64,000 bases of DNA from an uncultured Pirellula sp. (GCA_903892355.1 CAITIE010000051.1:1-64000); one strand, 5' to 3'; positions 1 through 8,895 are shown, counted from the stretch's first letter. Numbers and translations: made by a program. The notes: generated by a model from the letters alone, not told the origin.

Positions 1-3000
1 AGATTCACTTCGCCTGGCGTGGAAACGGTTGTCACGCCAGCGATACGCCATGACGCATGCGCAGTGTCCGCTAAGGTGATGGCGACACCAGCTTGCAGCG
101 AAGCGTTCCCACTTACGACTACCCTAGCAGCATCCGTGTCGATGATCGAGTTCGTAGCCGCAATTCGGCCGTTGCCGCCGATGGCTATGTTTCCATCGAC
201 ACCAATCGAACCACCTGCGGTGATCGAGTAATTATTTGCGATCGAATGATCACCCAGTGTGACATCGTTGATATCCGAAACAACTGCGTTGCTTGCCGCG
301 ATCAACAAGCGACTCGAATCCCAACTGCCGCCCTGGCCTAGACTCACATCACCTGGAGTAGAAACGGTGGTCACGCCAGCGATACGCCATGAAGCATTGG
401 CTGTGTCGGCTAAAGTAATCGGCCCACCGGCCTTTAGTAAAGCGTCGCCGCTAACGACCACTCTCGCAGCGTCGGTGTCAGTGATTGATCCACTGACAAT
501 CATCTTGCCGTTTCCACCGATGTTCATCGTACCGTCAACGTTGATCGAACCGCCTGCCTTCAATTCATAATCGTTTCCAACTGCATGATCACCCAATATG
601 ACACCGTTGATATCGGAAACTGCTGCGTTGTTCGCAACGATCAACAAGCGATTCGAATCCCAACTGCCGCCTTGACCTAAATTCACGTCGCCTGGCGTTG
701 AGACGGTCGTGATGCCAGAGATACGCCATGAAGCATTGGCCGTATTGGCTAAGATGATGACGCCGCCAGCTTGCAGCGACGCATCTCCACTTACGACTAC
801 CTTCGCAGTATCCGTGTCAGTGATCGAGTTCGCAGCCGCAATTCGGATATTACCGCCGATGGTCATCGTGCCATCGACACTAATCGAACCACCTGATGTC
901 ATCGAGAAGTTATTCGCGATCGAATGATCACCCAGCGTGACACTGTTGATGTCCGAAACTGTTGCGTTGTTCGCAGCGATCAGCAAGCGATTGGAATCCC
1001 AATTCCCGCCCTGACCTAGATTCACATCACCTGGCGAGGAAACGGTGGTTACGCCAGAGATACGCCATGAAGCATTCGCTGTGTCGGCCAACGCTATCTT
1101 GCCGCCAGCTTGCAACACGGCGTTCCCACCTACAACTACCTTTGTAGCATCCGAATCCGTGATGGAATTCGCCACCACCATTTGGCTGTTTCCGCCGATG
1201 GCAATGTTTTCATCGATGCTAATCGAACCACCCGAGGTCATCGAATAGTTACCGGCAATCGAATGATCACCCAGCGTGACATCGTTGATCTCTGAAACCA
1301 CTGCGTTGTTCGCAGCGATCAACAACCGGTTCGAATCCCAACTGCCACCCTGGCCTAGACTCACGTCACCTGGCGTGGAAACGGTGGTCACGCCAGCGAT
1401 CCGCCATAAAGCATTCGCCGTGTCGGCTAAAGTAATCGGCCCACCTGACTTCAGTAGAGTGTCGCCGCTAACGACCACCCTAGCTGCATCGGTGTCGGTG
1501 ATCGATCCATTAGCAACAAATTGATTATCTCCGAGCACATTCATGACGCCATCGATAACGACCGATCTACCCGAAGATAACACATAAGGCCCAGTGATGA
1601 CGTGGTCGCCAAGTATCGTATCATTGACTTCGTTTACCGTCGCGGCATTTGCGAAAACCGACAATCGATTCGAATCCCACACACCAACTTGCCCGATGGA
1701 TATGCTTCCAAGCGTCTCCATGCGAGCCTCACCATCGATCGACCAGTTCTGGTTCAGCATGCTCGCCAAGCGAATCTCAATACCGGCTCTCAAGTCGAGT
1801 GTCCCCACATGAACATCAAAGGGATTTGCGCCCTCAGTGATGGTTTCATTGGCGCCCGCCTCAATGCGCATTGATTGCCATACGTCGATATCCCCTTCGA
1901 CGACCACAGACCCCGCTGCTGTAAGTGCAAATGTCCCTTGGATTGCAATATCCTGTAAACGAACATCATCCGCTTCTACAATCGTTGCATCCAATGCGGC
2001 AATTTCCAGGAGCGACGAATCCCACTGCCCAACGCCGCCTACGTCAATCCAACTTCCTGCATTCAAACGACTGGTCCCCAGTACTTGCCAAGCAGAACCG
2101 CTCGACCGCGCCAACTCAAGAAAGTCTTTGGCTGACCACGATGCATCACCACCAATAAAACCAAGTGCACCTGCATCTTCACGAATGGATCCACCCGAAA
2201 CAAGGGAATAATTGCCGAGAACATTATGGTCCATCAGTAAGACATCACCGCTTGCTCGCACCGATGCTGACGAGGCCGTCACGCCAAGCAATTCCGAGTC
2301 CCATTGACCGGAGTCCCCTAATCTCAAACCGTCCCCTGCGGCAAGAACTGCAGGGCCGTATACGTGCCATCGGCTTCCAGCATGCGTTGCAAGTTGCAGA
2401 TCATCTCCTGCATTGGCATTCATCGATCCATGAATCTCAACATCAGCCTCTGAACTTTCATAGACGCTCCCGGACGGATCAGTCTGCAAGTTCAAATCGC
2501 CCGATATCTGTATGTGCCCACCAAAACCGATCCCATTCGCTGCTTGAAATGACACATCTCCCGCCGCACTCCAGTACGCTTCCAATGCAATCGAATTTAC
2601 ATTGGCTACATCAACCGCAAGGTTCCCACTCAGTAACGGCAGCAGGGTCGCTCCCCGAAAGTCCCCCCCCCAGTAAAAATCTCCTTGGTTTCCCCACCCC
2701 CTTACCCGGACACTTTGCAAGTCAGACAGTGCGCCTGATGTTTCGCCTACGTCTTCAATAAAGTCGTCATTGGAATCGACATAAAATCTGACACCATCAC
2801 CCAGCAAATTTGCGGTTTGCACACCCGATGCCGTAATACCGATATCCAGCACTCCAGCATTGAACAACGCATCTACTGCCAAGACGCGACGCTTTTCCAA
2901 ACGCCGAAGTTCAAATTTTGGGTACCGAGGTCGAAGTTGAGAACGTCCTCCCGTCGACGAGAACTCCACTCGCTCCGACAGAAGAAGCCAACGCCTTACC

Positions 3001-3101
3001 GAATGAAACGAGAAATCTGTACTCTGGAGCCAATGACGTAACATTCCACAAAGCACGCGCCATGCGGTTGGGTCTTTCGAGATAGGCTTTTTTGGCCTCA
3101 T
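1..3101 (-). CDS. Giant repetitive surface/secreted protein, N-terminal part (C-terminus beyond the window)
   Basis: The minus-strand frame is open without a stop from an ATG at 3101 to the left edge, about 1033 codons. I checked every codon from 2700 to 1 for stops. Around residue 60-70 it carries PKFELRRLEKRRVLAVD, which resembles the LEPR-XLL motif near the N-terminus of very large planctomycete extracellular proteins. From about residue 140 it becomes Gly/Ala/Asp/Asn-rich and beta-strand-like. From about residue 470 it consists of near-identical 113-residue repeats with signatures such as GSWDSNRLLIAANNA, VTLGDHSIA and ADTANASWRI. Such repeats are usual in beta-helical adhesins and cell-wall or matrix proteins. 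I infer an exported structural or adhesive role; no catalytic domain is visible. A downstream ATG at 3044 is an alternative start. The in-frame stop TAG lies upstream near 3190. Confidence 0.87.
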   Translation of the reverse strand, partial: MRPKKPISKDPTAWRVLCGMLRHWLQSTDFSFHSVRRWLLLSERVEFSSTGGRSQLRPRYPKFELRRLEKRRVLAVDALFNAGVLDIGITASGVQTANLLGDGVRFYVDSNDDFIEDVGETSGALSDLQSVRVRGWGNQGDFYWGGDFRGATLLPLLSGNLAVDVANVNSIALEAYWSAAGDVSFQAANGIGFGGHIQISGDLNLQTDPSGSVYESSEADVEIHGSMNANAGDDLQLATHAGSRWHVYGPAVLAAGDGLRLGDSGQWDSELLGVTASSASVRASGDVLLMDHNVLGNYSLVSGGSIREDAGALGFIGGDASWSAKDFLELARSSGSAWQVLGTSRLNAGSWIDVGGVGQWDSSLLEIAALDATIVEADDVRLQDIAIQGTFALTAAGSVVVEGDIDVWQSMRIEAGANETITEGANPFDVHVGTLDLRAGIEIRLASMLNQNWSIDGEARMETLGSISIGQVGVWDSNRLSVFANAATVNEVNDTILGDHVITGPYVLSSGRSVVIDGVMNVLGDNQFVANGSITDTDAARVVVSGDTLLKSGGPITLADTANALWRIAGVTTVSTPGDVSLGQGGSWDSNRLLIAANNAVVSEINDVTLGDHSIAGNYSMTSGGSISIDENIAIGGNSQMVVANSITDSDATKVVVGGNAVLQAGGKIALADTANASWRISGVTTVSSPGDVNLGQGGNWDSNRLLIAANNATVSDINSVTLGDHSIANNFSMTSGGSISVDGTMTIGGNIRIAAANSITDTDTAKVVVSGDASLQAGGVIILANTANASWRISGITTVSTPGDVNLGQGGSWDSNRLLIVANNAAVSDINGVILGDHAVGNDYELKAGGSINVDGTMNIGGNGKMIVSGSITDTDAARVVVSGDALLKAGGPITLADTANASWRIAGVTTVSTPGDVSLGQGGSWDSSRLLIAASNAVVSDINDVTLGDHSIANNYSITAGGSIGVDGNIAIGGNGRIAATNSIIDTDAARVVVSGNASLQAGVAITLADTAHASWRIAGVTTVSTPGEVN
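5..1699. repeat. Five tandem 339-bp repeats inside the giant protein gene
   Basis: The anchor TCAC(G/A)TC(G/A)CCTGG recurs at 5, 344, 683, 1022 and 1361. The anchor GAATCCCA recurs at 316, 655, 994, 1333 and 1672, exactly 339 bp apart each time, so each unit encodes 113 residues in register. Two more divergent units follow upstream in the coding direction, with anchors near 2017 and 2296, where the spacing is no longer constant. The array probably continues beyond the left edge. Confidence 0.95.
2663..2671. repeat. 9-nt poly-C tract inside the surface protein gene
   Basis: Nine consecutive C (G on the coding strand) sit about codon 145 of the giant protein, inside Tyr-Trp-Gly-Gly-Asp. The frame is intact with nine residues: both the upstream N-terminal motif and the downstream repeats are in the same frame. 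A gain or loss of one base would truncate the protein. Confidence 0.9.
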
Positions 3102-3343
3102 GCAATGGATTTCCAGGTCGGCTCGATTTCCGCGTCGATTGCCCCAATCTCTATCCGATTTCACGTGTTTTGAGGCACTGGGCCTATTCTAATTAGGCCA
3201 CCTTACAGCCGCGCGGTATTCAGGTGTCCGTTTCTAAAACGAAGTCGGATTAGACCGATAATAACGGTTTAGAGGCATTGTACGGAGTAGAGTTCCCCGT
3301 CGACGAGGTTTCATGCCGAGCCAAAAGGCTCATCCGCCACAGT

Positions 3344-4732
3344 CTAGAGACCCTGTTTCCGAGCAAAATGCAGGAAATGCATCCAATCCGAAGGTGTTAA
3401 ATCATGCTCCCCTTCCCGAAGGTGGTAACCGATGATCTCACCGATGGATTGGTTGACTACAGGAAGCTGGCTGGGCAGACCTCCGTTCAAACCAAAAAGG
3501 GCATAGGCTGGGTTTGCGTGGTATCCAGACAAAAGCTCTCCCAGCGGATCAGCCCATAGATCCTTGCTAGCGCTCGCGATATACACCGGTCGCGGTGCAA
3601 TAGCGGCTACCAATTGATGCTGATCGAAAGGCATCTTCTCTTCTTGGTCGTTGAATCGTCGAAAATTTCGGTTGAACCAATGCGGAAACGAAGTATTAAT
3701 CCGAGCCACGGACTCACCGAAACACCGCTTGCTCAATGCAGCGCCACCACAACCTGAATTGTTGGAAATAACGATCTTAAACCGTTCGTCGTTCGCACCA
3801 GCCCATAACGCTGTTTTCCCAAGTCGAGAATGCCCGAGCACCATCATCCCCTCTGGACGGATCCCCTCCGTCTTTGTTAGTACGTCGGCGATCCGTGATA
3901 ATCCCCAAGCCCAGGCAGAAATCGATCCCCATCGGTCTGGCGTCTTATCAGTGCATCGATATTCAGGAAACAGGGCATGCACTCCATTCTCAAATCCATC
4001 ATCGAAATCGGGGTCAATATCGCCGTAATGAGCTGTTGCGACCCCATAACCAGCGCCGACGATCTCTCGTATAGGCCATCTCTCTTCTTGGCTTGCCCGG
4101 CTTGCTTCCGTCGCACGATTGTCCACCACTCCAGGATTACGAGCATCGCACCAGCTCGATGTTAACCGCACCTTTGGATCATCGGTGGTGGATTGGTTTC
4201 CTCGAAAGTTCAGGCCCACAAAACAACTCACCGGCTGGGCCGACTCTTTCGGCGTCCAAAGCAACAAATCGATCCTGACAAACTTTCCATTCCGACTCAA
4301 CATGATCGCAAATTGCCGTCGTCGGATCCCCGGTTCCTCCTTTCCCTGATGGATAGCTGGACCATCGTCAAACTTCTCGACTTCGATACCGACACTCTCC
4401 TTCGGCATCGAACCATATTCATTATCCGCAAGCAACGTTAGGAGGTAGTTGCGATGTTCCGGCCATTGATCGGCAGACGCGATTACTTTGCCATCCTTAC
4501 CTACCAGTACGCTGGGCAACTCGCACCGCGGTACCATTGTCTCATCGTAGTTCGGTGGCCGGATGGTCGTTTGAGCAAAAGAAACCGCGTGGACTATTGC
4601 GATCGCGATGAATGCCTCCGTGACTAATATCCACGTGGCGAATATCGACGTGGCAAAAAGCCCCGAGGAAAACGCGGTAGACGCACGACAAGCCTGACGT
4701 GTCAGCACCAGATTTCTTAGGCCTATAAACAT
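3344..4732 (-). CDS. CE15-type glucuronoyl esterase, secreted
   Basis: A 462-residue protein with a hydrophobic N-terminal segment ending near SFAQ (about residue 53), consistent with a long signal peptide. The alpha/beta-hydrolase nucleophile elbow GHSRLGK lies at residues 300-306 (Ser302), followed by SNNSGCGGAALSKR, the bacterial form of the CE15 signature. MPFDQHQLVAAIAPRPVYI and ASKDLWADP follow at about 367-396, and the likely catalytic His is His443 in GEHDLTPSDW. CE15 enzymes cleave the ester between 4-O-methyl-glucuronic acid on xylan and lignin alcohols, so the cell probably attacks plant-type polysaccharide. GAGGT lies about 7 nt before the ATG. It may be cotranscribed with the small gene upstream (gap 80 bp). 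A related acetyl xylan esterase activity is the alternative. Confidence 0.88.
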   Translation of the reverse strand: MFIGLRNLVLTRQACRASTAFSSGLFATSIFATWILVTEAFIAIAIVHAVSFAQTTIRPPNYDETMVPRCELPSVLVGKDGKVIASADQWPEHRNYLLTLLADNEYGSMPKESVGIEVEKFDDGPAIHQGKEEPGIRRRQFAIMLSRNGKFVRIDLLLWTPKESAQPVSCFVGLNFRGNQSTTDDPKVRLTSSWCDARNPGVVDNRATEASRASQEERWPIREIVGAGYGVATAHYGDIDPDFDDGFENGVHALFPEYRCTDKTPDRWGSISAWAWGLSRIADVLTKTEGIRPEGMMVLGHSRLGKTALWAGANDERFKIVISNNSGCGGAALSKRCFGESVARINTSFPHWFNRNFRRFNDQEEKMPFDQHQLVAAIAPRPVYIASASKDLWADPLGELLSGYHANPAYALFGLNGGLPSQLPVVNQSIGEIIGYHLREGEHDLTPSDWMHFLHFARKQGL

Positions 4733-4812
4733 GTGTATTTACCTCTTCAAAATTCGATAAAACAGAAAACCAAGTTGACTTTGCGATGGCAAGGAGACAA
4801 CACTCCCGCGAC

Positions 4813-5037
4813 CTATGCCCCTCGATTTTTTTTGCCTTGCAATGGTACCAACTCGATCACGCGAGATCCCGTAATCGTCGGTTTCGCTTCGCACCCTGCA
4901 CATCCTCCGCCATCGCCCGATCGCCCATCAGAAAACGATCGAGCGAATCGCGTCAACCTTCGAAGCGCAACCAACAAACATGCAACAATGATGACGGCAA
5001 CAACGATCCATTGCATAGGAATACCAGCGTTTGACAT
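4813..5037 (-). CDS. Small FeoB-associated-type Cys-containing membrane protein
   Basis: A 74-residue protein with one N-terminal membrane span (WIVVAVIIVACLLVALRR, about residues 9-26), a basic/serine linker and a short glycine-cysteine patch, GGGCAGCE. This architecture (one helix, then a CxxC-like patch) matches the small FeoB-associated Cys-rich membrane proteins found near ferrous iron transporters. No feoA or feoB is visible here, so the iron link is inference from architecture only. The reading frame ends in a run of A residues. The Shine-Dalgarno is weak, and an internal Met8 is an alternative start. Confidence 0.6.
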   Translation of the reverse strand: MSNAGIPMQWIVVAVIIVACLLVALRRLTRFARSFSDGRSGDGGGCAGCEAKPTITGSRVIELVPLQGKKNRGA

Positions 5038-5463
5038 TCAGACCGAAATCAAACCGAATGGATCGATCCATCGTTTGACAACGCTTGATTGTAGCTAGTA
5101 CAACCCGATTTCAACTCCCAGGGAACCAGAGAAACAGATATGAGTTCTCAAAAACAACAACTCATCCCCGCTTTCCTCACTCCAACACAGGCATGGATTT
5201 CCGCAGCAGGTAACCTCGACAAGGCACGGCCTCGTACACCTTCTCCGGGGATTTGCGTACACTATGTCTCCAACGGATGCGGCTAACCATAGAGATGGCT
5301 AACCGCCAGGGCTGTGTGTTTCAACGGCATTCTCCGCTGCTAGGCTCCCGGAGCACCGTCACCTTTCGGCTCCTAACCGACCAAGGAATGGATCGGAAAC
5401 GCTCAGCGAAGGATTGCTTCAGGCACGCATAGGAAACTGTTTTCGCAACAAGGAACTACGAGA
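5038..5463. other. Divergent intergenic region, no clear gene
   Basis: 426 bp between the divergent 4813-5037 and 5464-6303 genes, and so likely to hold promoters for both. The only candidate is a 48-codon plus-strand frame at 5140-5286 with no recognisable features. AAGGAAC, 8-10 nt before the ATG at 5464, is a plausible ribosome binding site for the downstream gene. I see no RNA gene or convincing hairpin. Confidence 0.5.
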
Positions 5464-6303
5464 ATGTGTCGATTTACTCGAGGGATTCGCATAGGGGCGG
5501 TTTTATACTTGGCTATTTTAGGCACGTTGATGGATTCCTCGAAAGCCTTTTCACAACAGGCCCTGAGATGGAAATTCACCTCCGGAGCGACATGGCGTGT
5601 GGCCACCGAGCAAGAGATCAGCACGAGCATCAACAACCGTACCAAGACTGTGTCCCAGTCTCTTTCCATGGATTGGAATATCGTTTCCGTAGAAGTCGAT
5701 GGAACGGCAATCATCGATCAGTTGGTCAAAGACCTCCAGGTCCAAATCGATGGAGTTGTTGTATTCGACAGCAAGAAGCCATCAAGGTCCGATGCCGAGG
5801 AAAAAATCGCCGGTCGATTCCAGTCCATCATCGGCCAGAAGATCACTGCGAAGCACACACCGCGCGGAGAGATTTCCTACCTGGATGCTCCTGAAAGCAC
5901 CCCGGATCTCCTTCGTGCTCAAGCACCCGAATCGCTCTTGCTCTTTCCTGACAAACCGATCAGCGTTGGTAGCAGTTGGATCACCGAAGCGACGAGAACG
6001 ATCGATTTGATTGGAAAGCTCCACACGACCAACACGTGGCAATATGTTGGACTAGAGCCCAATGAAAGCAAAAAACTCCACCGCTTTCGTGTCACTCCAA
6101 GTTTTCAAATCGACGACGAATCCCAGCGAGAGTTAACCCGTCAAGAAGGCGCTGGCAATGTTTGGTTTGACTCCGACAAAGGACGCATCGAAAAATCCGA
6201 AATCATCCAAGCGGTAGACTGGAAGAGGACTGAAGGGGATTTGCAAATCGTACAAAAGTACACAACGAAGACGACATCGCGGTTCCAAGACGCGGCACCA
6301 TGA
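5464..6303 (+). CDS. Secreted hypothetical protein (DUF6263-like)
   Basis: A 279-residue protein with a signal peptide (hydrophobic VLYLAILGTLM, cleavage likely after SKAFS, about residue 30). The mature part is beta-rich: LRWKFTSGATWRVATEQEI, then WNIVSVEVDGTAIIDQLV, a GEISYLDA segment, and a late SVGSSWITEATRTIDLIGKLHTTNTWQYVG block. The overall shape (a quantity computed per condition, 'IVEKYTTKT' at the end) resembles the DUF6263 family of bacterial secreted proteins, whose function is unknown. I recognise no catalytic motif. It stands alone between divergent and convergent neighbours. GGAAC upstream supports this start. Confidence 0.8.
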   Translation: MCRFTRGIRIGAVLYLAILGTLMDSSKAFSQQALRWKFTSGATWRVATEQEISTSINNRTKTVSQSLSMDWNIVSVEVDGTAIIDQLVKDLQVQIDGVVVFDSKKPSRSDAEEKIAGRFQSIIGQKITAKHTPRGEISYLDAPESTPDLLRAQAPESLLLFPDKPISVGSSWITEATRTIDLIGKLHTTNTWQYVGLEPNESKKLHRFRVTPSFQIDDESQRELTRQEGAGNVWFDSDKGRIEKSEIIQAVDWKRTEGDLQIVQKYTTKTTSRFQDAAP

Positions 6304-6322
6304 CGTGAAACCTCACCGTCAA

Positions 6323-6363
6323 GTCTCCTTGCCTTAAACAAGTTTCCTTGCCTCAAAGGAGAC
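6323..6363. terminator. Possible bidirectional hairpin between convergent genes
   Basis: GTCTCCTT at 6323-6330 pairs with AAGGAGAC at 6356-6363 (8 bp) across a 25-nt loop, between the stop of the secreted protein gene (6303) and the stop of astB (6382). There is no T run, so it is at best a weak or Rho-assisted terminator. Confidence 0.3.
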
Positions 6364-6381
6364 GAATCGTTCATCGTTGAT

Positions 6382-7788
6382 TTACCCCTGGGTCGGGAAT
6401 TCTCGCACTGCCAAAGTCACATGCTCTGCGAAGTCAATTCGCTGAAAATCATCCATTGCTAACCGCTCCGGATAGAATCGATCGATCCATTCCTTGATCT
6501 TTTGGCTAGTCCCCTCATTCCATCGGTACTTCGCTAGCGATGACATTGAAAGGTCGGACAGCCAACTTGCCGGCCAATCCATCCTAAGCCTCAAGCAAGC
6601 TGGCCCACCTCCATTGGCCATACTCTCATTGAGATGAACATAGCTCACACCAACGATAGGGTTTCGCGCATCAGCAATCCATGCACCAATCAATTCACGC
6701 ACTTCAGCTGATTGCTCGCACTGAGCTGGGCAAACCAAGTGCATCCCACCGTGAGGCAACGATAGGATTTGGCTATTAAATAGGTATGTGCGAACGGCTT
6801 GGTGGAGCGGGATTAATTCAGCATCAATTCGGAGGGGATAGAGTGGCTCTCCGAAAAGCGTTTCGTACTTGGTGCGAATTTCTCGAACCAGCTGGTCTCC
6901 ATTCAAAAAAGCATCCGCGTGATAGAGAAAAAGATTCCTGTTAGAGGTTGCGATAACATCATTGTGAAAGACACCTGCATCGACAGCCTCAGGGCTCTGT
7001 TCTGCGAATATTGTCTGCTCTATCGGCAATCGCAGGAACTTACTGATCGTGTGGGATGCCAGGCTGGACTGGCGTGCTCGAAAAGAAAGCATCCCCGTAC
7101 TGGCCGCGCCGGCCCCATGAACAAAAACATGCAACCCCAACGACGACTGCACCGGGTGCGGGGCGGCAAATCGCATATGATTCGCGGCTCCTTCATCTCG
7201 AAGCGGATCGACCGCGGGTATTGGCAGACAGACTTGAACCTTCTCAACACCACGAAACAGATCTGAAAACTGCAAGTAGCGTTCTACGGCCTCCATCCCT
7301 CGGTGAAGGCTGCTCGAGAGGTTCGCGAGCACCAGCCTCGAGACTCCGTCCACCGCATCTGTTCCCGGGCAAAACGTACCCGCATTAGCAGTCCACATGT
7401 AGGATGAACTGTAGGCTGCAGAAAGTAGCGCTGGCGATTCATCGGCGCATCGCTTCAGTGCATCGGCTTGCTTGGATCGATCGAACCGCTGCTTAGAATC
7501 GATCCAACCGCAACGGACGAGAAAATCCCAATGAGGCCTTGTGAGCGGCGGCAAAAAGAATTGAGGGACGCCGAGGGATGCCACGTGATCCATCTTTGCA
7601 ACGCCTTCGAGCGCTGCTGCTCTCGGATGCGATTGCTTCGCTTGATTGGCTAGACTGGCCACATTGCCGACTCCCAACCCACCAAAATGATGAGTTGGTC
7701 CGATGATTCCATCGATTTGAACTTCGGTCAATTTCGGTACTTCCTGCAAAGAACCGACAACGTGTAGCTGGCTGCTATCCAAGTTCAT
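6382..7788 (-). CDS. astB: N-succinylarginine dihydrolase
   Basis: A 468-residue protein. The N-terminus reads VQIDGIIGPTHHFGGLGVGN, then ASLANQAKQSHPRAAALEG and LGVPQFFLPPLTRP, the start typical of AstB. C-terminal signatures include LPHGGMHLVCPAQ and SMANGGGPACLRLR, which holds the expected nucleophilic Cys of this guanidine-modifying-enzyme fold. AstB converts N2-succinyl-L-arginine to succinylornithine, CO2 and ammonia, the second step of the arginine succinyltransferase pathway. No astA, astC, astD or astE is in the window. The start lies 3 bp after the stop of the upstream dehydrogenase gene, so the two form an operon. Length matches the family (about 445 in E. coli). Confidence 0.9.
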   Translation of the reverse strand: MNLDSSQLHVVGSLQEVPKLTEVQIDGIIGPTHHFGGLGVGNVASLANQAKQSHPRAAALEGVAKMDHVASLGVPQFFLPPLTRPHWDFLVRCGWIDSKQRFDRSKQADALKRCADESPALLSAAYSSSYMWTANAGTFCPGTDAVDGVSRLVLANLSSSLHRGMEAVERYLQFSDLFRGVEKVQVCLPIPAVDPLRDEGAANHMRFAAPHPVQSSLGLHVFVHGAGAASTGMLSFRARQSSLASHTISKFLRLPIEQTIFAEQSPEAVDAGVFHNDVIATSNRNLFLYHADAFLNGDQLVREIRTKYETLFGEPLYPLRIDAELIPLHQAVRTYLFNSQILSLPHGGMHLVCPAQCEQSAEVRELIGAWIADARNPIVGVSYVHLNESMANGGGPACLRLRMDWPASWLSDLSMSSLAKYRWNEGTSQKIKEWIDRFYPERLAMDDFQRIDFAEHVTLAVREFPTQG

Positions 7789-7791
7789 GGA

Positions 7792-8895
7792 TCATGCATC
7801 CGCCACATCAACGTAAACCTTGAGAGCGCTGTTATCTTCGACGAGCAACCGCATCATCTCTCGATATTGATCGAGTCCTTTGACAGGATTCGTAAGGATC
7901 TTTTGCAGGACTCCTGGGAACATAACTTCACCTAGGGCGAGATCGCGAATCCCCATTTCAAAATGCTCACGATTCGCGTTTACACTTCCCAAAAGTAGCT
8001 TGTTCCCTAGCACCCACTCGATGTTGATTTTGTCGGAAGGAACCGTCGTTGTGTTTTTGCCGCCTGTAATGCTGGTCCAAACCAAGGCGCCATTGTGACC
8101 CAGCGACTGCATTGCATTGAAGGCGATCTGCGAGGATCCTGTCGCGTCAACGATTAAATCAGCCTTGCCTACTTTGGCTGTGAGTTGCTCAAGCGACACC
8201 TCGGAGGTCGGCACATACGTTGCTTCCATTCCTTCGACGATGGAACTCTTTAGATGCGGGCCTTTGGCTCGGGCGAGTGTGAATACTTCGAGTCCCTTCA
8301 AACGCAATACCAGCGTCGACAGCAAGCCGATTTGTCCAGCTCCTAGAACGAATGCTCTCTTAGGGCTCCAGACCTTCATACGTCGCTGAGCTTCAAACGC
8401 TTGATAGATGGCCTTGGCCGCGCAGCTCATCGGTTCCATCAGCACATGCAGATGCTTCAGGCCTTTCGGGACGCGAACGATGTAATCTTCATGGTCCACA
8501 AAGTACTCGGTGAGGTAGCCATGTAGCAGGTTGATGCCTCGCTCGTAGTACGTTTCCTCACTGGTCATATCGTAGGTTCCGATCTTGTCATAAATCGAAC
8601 CACCTGGTCGACGCACTGTGGCAGTCACGTAATCTCCAACACGAATATTCCGGACATTCGGGCCAACTTGCTGAACAATCCCAAACGATTCGTGACCGAG
8701 GACCAAATAGTCATCACCCGGGGGAGGGTTACCGTAAAGCGCGTCGTTGATTTCCCGATCCGTCGCATCGACCCCCACCTTGAGCACCTTGACCAAGATT
8801 CCTTTTCCATCCGGAATCTTTTGGATATCAGGCATTGGGATGTCGCGCTGATGAACACTATTGGGTGTACCGGGACGTACTGCGATCGCTTTCAT
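7792..8895 (-). CDS. Zinc-type medium-chain dehydrogenase, glucose 1-dehydrogenase-like
   Basis: A 367-residue MDR enzyme. The N-terminal catalytic domain has [16 protein letters not shown], the zinc-binding [11 protein letters not shown] and [11 protein letters not shown], and the region [28 protein letters not shown] supplies the structural acidic residue. The cofactor domain has a Rossmann glycine motif in [10 protein letters not shown] (about residue 190), and the C-terminus ends YVDVADA. The pattern VGVDxTDxE...YERG...HGY...EP is that of haloarchaeal and Sulfolobus-type glucose dehydrogenases (NAD(P)+, D-glucose to gluconolactone). The true substrate could be another sugar. It is the first gene of a two-gene operon with astB. 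The Shine-Dalgarno is weak. Confidence 0.82.
   Translation of the reverse strand: MKAIAVRPGTPNSVHQRDIPMPDIQKIPDGKGILVKVLKVGVDATDREINDALYGNPPPGDDYLVLGHESFGIVQQVGPNVRNIRVGDYVTATVRRPGGSIYDKIGTYDMTSEETYYERGINLLHGYLTEYFVDHEDYIVRVPKGLKHLHVLMEPMSCAAKAIYQAFEAQRRMKVWSPKRAFVLGAGQIGLLSTLVLRLKGLEVFTLARAKGPHLKSSIVEGMEATYVPTSEVSLEQLTAKVGKADLIVDATGSSQIAFNAMQSLGHNGALVWTSITGGKNTTTVPSDKINIEWVLGNKLLLGSVNANREHFEMGIRDLALGEVMFPGVLQKILTNPVKGLDQYREMMRLLVEDNSALKVYVDVADA

Noticed and set aside
316-1680. GATTCGAATCC-like motifs resembling the T-arm of tRNA
   Set aside because: They recur every 339 bp as part of the protein repeat (coding WDSNR) and lack the acceptor and D-arm around them.
5-1699. Possible CRISPR-like periodicity
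   Set aside because: The period is 339 bp with repeats covering the whole unit in a single reading frame; there are no short spacers.
19-1874. Several plus-strand open frames of 60-125 codons across the first 2 kb
   Set aside because: They repeat with the same 339-bp period and lie opposite the long minus-strand frame, whose product has clear repeats and a signature. They are antisense shadows.
5140-5286. A 48-codon plus-strand frame with an ATG
   Set aside because: No homology-like pattern, no clear signal or motif, and it lies in a likely promoter region.
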